Source of the DNA: Bacteroidales bacterium
Lineage (GTDB): Bacteria > Bacteroidota > Bacteroidia > Bacteroidales > UBA932
Direction: 5' to 3'
NCBI GenBank assembly: GCA_017535125.1
Contig: JAFXUS010000042.1
Coordinates: 1-25,344, forward strand
Length of the DNA: 25,344 nt
The translations under genes were made by a program, and so were the position numbers. The notes under the pieces are model-generated. The model saw nothing but the letters and a program-made list of their open reading frames with translations, was not told the origin of the DNA and did not search any database. Of the stretch, positions 23,501-25,344 are shown piece by piece; position 1 is the first letter of the stretch; each line of letters begins with the position of its first letter.

Positions 23501-25176
23501 TCAAGGGTCCCTCCACGCTCGAGACCAGCATCGCGAAGGCCGGCCAGCAGGTCGAGTACTTCGAGGTCCAGGTCGGCGACAAGACCGGCATCGCGCACGT
23601 GACCGTCACGGCGCAGGCCGGCTCCGACAAGTCCGTCAGCCGCGTGGAAATCGACGTGTTCAACCCGAACCCGCCCGTCACCCGCGTGCAGTCTTTCCTG
23701 CTTGACGCAGGCAAGAACAAGGACGCCACCGCCGAACTCTTCGGCCTGCCCGGCACGAACAGCGTGGCCGTGGAGCTCTCCTCCATCCCCGCCATCGACC
23801 TGGGCCGCCGCCTGAAATACCTCATCGAATACCCGTACGGCTGCGTCGAGCAGACGATTTCCGCCGCCTTCCCGCAGCTCTACCTGAGCCAGGTGATGGA
23901 GTGCGACGACAACACCGTGGCACGCAGCGCCCGCAACGTCACCGCCGCCATCAACCGCCTGCACAGCTTCCGTCGTCCGGACGGCTCGCTGAGCTACTGG
24001 CCGGGCAGCACCTCCTCTTCTTCGTTCGGTTCCGCCTACGCCCTCCACTTCCTGCAGGAAGCCGAGAACCAGGGCTACGCCGTGCCCGCCGACCTCAAGG
24101 CCGGCCTGGTCCGCTACCTCACGAACAGCGTGGTCAGCAACAAGAAGGAAGATGACATCGTGCGCGCCTATGGCCTCTACGCCCTCGCTTCGGCCGGCAA
24201 GCCGCAGCGCAGCGCCATGAACCTGCTCCGCGAGTCCGCCAAGAAGATGCCGCGCAGCGCCGTCTGGATGCTCGCGGGCGCTTTCGCCAGCGACGGCAAG
24301 AAGCAGGTGGCCACCTCGCTCACCAACGGCCTGCCTTATCTCGAGGCCTCCGATCAGTACTACTACAGCTGGTACGGCAGCGAGGACCGCAACATGGCCA
24401 TCGCCCTGCGCACCTCCATCCTCACCGGCCAGAAGGAGACCGCCTTCGAGCTCGCCGAGAAGGTGGCCGCCCGCCTCAACGACAGCCAGCACTACATGAG
24501 CACCCAGGCCACCGCCTGGTCGCTCTACGCCATCAGCGACTACGCCCGCACCATTGCCGGCGGCGGCGTGAACGCCACCGTCAAGGGTCCGGAGAAGAGT
24601 TATAAGATGAACACCGCCAAGGCCATCGTCCGTCAGGAGGTCGCACTTCCGAAAGACGCCGCCGGCAAGACGCAGCTGAACGTGTCCAACACGGGCAGCG
24701 GCACCATCCACGCCGTGGTGGCCGTGACCGGCACGCCGCAGGCGGGCAGCGAGAAGGCCAAGGCCGACGGCCTGTCCATCAAGGTCAGCTACGTCGGTCC
24801 TGACGGACAGCCCGTCCAGGTCGACACCCTCTCCCGCGGCCGCAGCTTCAAGGCCGTCGTGACCGTGACCAACACCGGTTCTTCCTATGCGCGCGACCTC
24901 GCGCTCGCCCAGAAGTTCCCGTCCGGCTGGGAGATCCAGAACGACCGCATCGGCAAGGAGAACTACTCCTACCCGGCGGGTGTGACCTACCAGGACATCC
25001 GCGACGACCGCGTGTACAGCTTCTTCGATCTTGGCGCCGGCCAGAGCGTGACCATCACCACCGGCCTCACCGCCACCTACCCGGGACGCTTCTACCTCCC
25101 GGCCGTGAGCTGCGAAGCCATGTATGACGACAAGATCTCCGCACTCGTCCCCGGCAAGTGGACCGAGGTGAAGTAA
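20599..25176 (+). CDS. Bacterial alpha-2-macroglobulin, thioester-containing lipoprotein (YfhM-like)
   Basis: A 1525-residue periplasmic protease trap. The signal peptide MKTFRFFLTLLAAAGLFAAC has a lipobox with acylated C20, followed by a Gly/Ser linker. Repeated beta-rich macroglobulin domains fill about 60-900; GERGVWRPGDTLHV (304-317) is the conserved RPG motif of such domains. The thioester motif is intact: YPYGCVEQ with C1082, E1084 and Q1085, followed by the alpha-helical thioester domain (about 1085-1370) and a C-terminal receptor-like beta domain. The intact Cys-Gln pair means it can covalently trap proteases, unlike MagD/YfaS types. The E. coli homologue YfhM works beside PBP1C, a proposed pairing of protease defence and wall repair. 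It ends 12 nt before a terminator. Confidence 0.95.
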   Translation: MKTFRFFLTLLAAAGLFAACQGGGSAKKAAGPAVSAVRGETAMTLDNEGNAFTGEDIDPEVPTIRFISKGSILPSKGSLDLLFGSVSYAKAQVRVKKVFSNNILQFMQLDSYETRYELYKVASIVADTTLVLGDKDADHIREWRTYGLSLDELVKPEPGAIYHIEIRGREPLVEEDFWDSDSSFGDYETYEQRSVDLLASNLVLIAKRGDNATEVFAYDILSGKPVSGAKVKLYSFAQQELAKGTTNGEGQISFPAQTDASFVVATSGSQYAYLDLKYEKALSTSNFDVSGTSYDGGIKAYIFGERGVWRPGDTLHVSVVTLFDDTPLPAGHPVTAQLRNPDGQLVQTISAKTTASNMYHFPFSTAQDAPSGRWRVDVSLGGQTFSKTLRVEAIKPNKLDIQMHFPDGYVTSYPSDNSRFDLSVAWLYGAPGSDLKVNGDLEIASATTRFKGWEDYDFMDDARSFETQSFSYKDFKTGENGEAGINTQVDINKATTPGMLTAGFTFRAFEPSGEFSTSYASIPMSPFSNYVGIKTELQKDEWGDRYIQAGKSQKFEVATVDPDGHATNTAGLHAEVYHVNWSWWWDASGEIAGYMASRSKELLYEKTFSTSNGKGSFSYDWADAPYGLYYIRVTDTRGGHATSMLCEVNERSASDASEGGSTQLNMLIDKEKYAVGETARITIPSAAGANALVSIEKGGQILSTRRVQCFEGSTEIRIPITKEMTPNAYASIALIQPHGNVHNDAPIRLYGVKNINVEDPASHLAPVIDIPAETKPESTLSFKVKEENGRAMSYIVALVDEGLLSLTGFKTPDAWSAFYAKEALRVRTWDEYDSVIGAYGGHIEQLFAIGGDEDGSNGQLKRQGADRFKPVVAYLGPFDLKAGKTATHSVEVPQYIGSLRAMVIATDGKAQGSTAKDVAVTQPVMVQATLPRTLSIGETIRIPSTVIALKDGVGKVKLDIKTDDLLTVKGPSTLETSIAKAGQQVEYFEVQVGDKTGIAHVTVTAQAGSDKSVSRVEIDVFNPNPPVTRVQSFLLDAGKNKDATAELFGLPGTNSVAVELSSIPAIDLGRRLKYLIEYPYGCVEQTISAAFPQLYLSQVMECDDNTVARSARNVTAAINRLHSFRRPDGSLSYWPGSTSSSSFGSAYALHFLQEAENQGYAVPADLKAGLVRYLTNSVVSNKKEDDIVRAYGLYALASAGKPQRSAMNLLRESAKKMPRSAVWMLAGAFASDGKKQVATSLTNGLPYLEASDQYYYSWYGSEDRNMAIALRTSILTGQKETAFELAEKVAARLNDSQHYMSTQATAWSLYAISDYARTIAGGGVNATVKGPEKSYKMNTAKAIVRQEVALPKDAAGKTQLNVSNTGSGTIHAVVAVTGTPQAGSEKAKADGLSIKVSYVGPDGQPVQVDTLSRGRSFKAVVTVTNTGSSYARDLALAQKFPSGWEIQNDRIGKENYSYPAGVTYQDIRDDRVYSFFDLGAGQSVTITTGLTATYPGRFYLPAVSCEAMYDDKISALVPGKWTEVK

Positions 25177-25188
25177 CAAAAAAGAAAC

Positions 25189-25220
25189 AACCCCGACCGG
25201 ACCGGTCGGGGTTATTTTTT
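25189..25220. terminator. Intrinsic terminator after the macroglobulin gene
   Basis: AACCCCGACC (25189-25198) pairs with GGTCGGGGTT (25204-25213) around a 5-nt loop, followed by ATTTTTTA. The left flank is A-rich (AAAAAAGAAA), so it can also terminate the convergent minus-strand gene that ends at 25219. Confidence 0.9.
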
Positions 25221-25344
25221 ATAACGTCTGTCCTCCGATAAACTCCCTCATAATGGAAGTGGGAGGGATGGCGGCGATTTCCACCGGTTTGAGGGCCGTG
25301 ACCTTCGTCAGGAAGGACAGCAGGCTCTGCGCTTTCTCGTAAGC
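25219..25344 (-). CDS. Probable nucleoside (uridine-like) kinase, C-terminal end
   Basis: Reading the minus strand from the window edge gives 41 residues ending in TAA at 25219-25221. The end IPPTSIMREFIGGQTL strongly resembles the C-terminus I know from the Bacteroidetes/Firmicutes nucleoside kinase with a P-loop kinase domain and an N-terminal ThrRS-like region (pattern IPPTSILREFIGGS). The preceding YEKAQSLLSFLTKVTAL fits the helix before it. The catalytic part is outside the window, so the assignment rests on this short tail. It is convergent with the macroglobulin gene and shares its terminator. Confidence 0.55.
   Translation of the reverse strand, partial: AYEKAQSLLSFLTKVTALKPVEIAAIPPTSIMREFIGGQTL

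Noticed and set aside
22525..25179. 884-codon minus-strand frame opposite the macroglobulin gene
   Set aside because: Antisense shadow created by strong third-position GC bias. The plus-strand reading has signal peptide, RPG motif and thioester motif.
1..25344. CRISPR arrays, tRNA or rRNA genes, insertion sequences, toxin-antitoxin or phage-defence genes
   Set aside because: No regularly spaced repeats, cloverleaf candidates, transposases or defence-type genes were seen; nearly all sequence is accounted for by the listed genes and short gaps, none longer than about 115 bases.

Overview
The window looks like a compact chromosomal segment of a GC-rich member of the Bacteroidales. The evidence is the gene content (MetG with a fused tRNA-binding domain, an ACT-less SerA, an HTH-less NtrC-type regulator, FucP-like permease plus ROK kinase, alpha-2-macroglobulin plus PBP1C), promoters of the Bacteroidetes TAnnTTTG type, and the lack of Shine-Dalgarno sequences. 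I cannot name the genus. I saw no insertion sequence, prophage, CRISPR array, tRNA or rRNA, so this reads as core chromosome rather than an island.

Layout. 1-402 is the 3' end of an unrecognised gene. From 9234 leftwards to 504 runs a tight five-gene minus-strand cluster: DUF1015 protein, recQ, dnaG, metG and a sigma-54-type response regulator, with 4-nt and 1-nt stop/start overlaps. 9346-9891 (-) encodes a pRiA4b ORF-3/IS1096-passenger-like protein with an extreme acidic tail. Next to it, divergently, are a YigZ/IMPACT protein and then serC-serA (+), ending at a strong bidirectional terminator. On the minus strand from 17000 down to 12620 lie two paralogous deoxynucleoside kinases, a FucP-type sugar permease, a ROK sugar kinase and an FKBP-type lipoprotein isomerase. 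A metallo-beta-lactamase-fold hydrolase (+) meets a DUF486 membrane protein (-). PBP1C (-) and a 1525-residue thioester-type alpha-2-macroglobulin lipoprotein (+) are divergent with only 27 bp between their start codons. The window ends in the C-terminus of a probable nucleoside kinase.

Functional themes: replication, repair and translation (recQ-dnaG-metG), serine synthesis (serC-serA, perhaps DUF1015), nucleotide salvage (two dNKs and the terminal kinase), sugar uptake and phosphorylation (MFS-ROK), and a periplasmic defence/repair pair (A2M-PBP1C).

The least explained signals are non-coding. A ~95-nt element with near-identical arms and a variable core fills two of the four convergent intergenic gaps; ordinary terminator hairpins fill the other two. 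Three genes have a perfect TAnnTTTG box exactly 8 nt upstream of ATG, suggesting leaderless mRNAs. The pbpC and A2M -7 boxes face each other 13 bp apart. Among the proteins, the ten-cysteine cluster in the DUF1015 protein stands out. No wholly new multi-gene system is evident.
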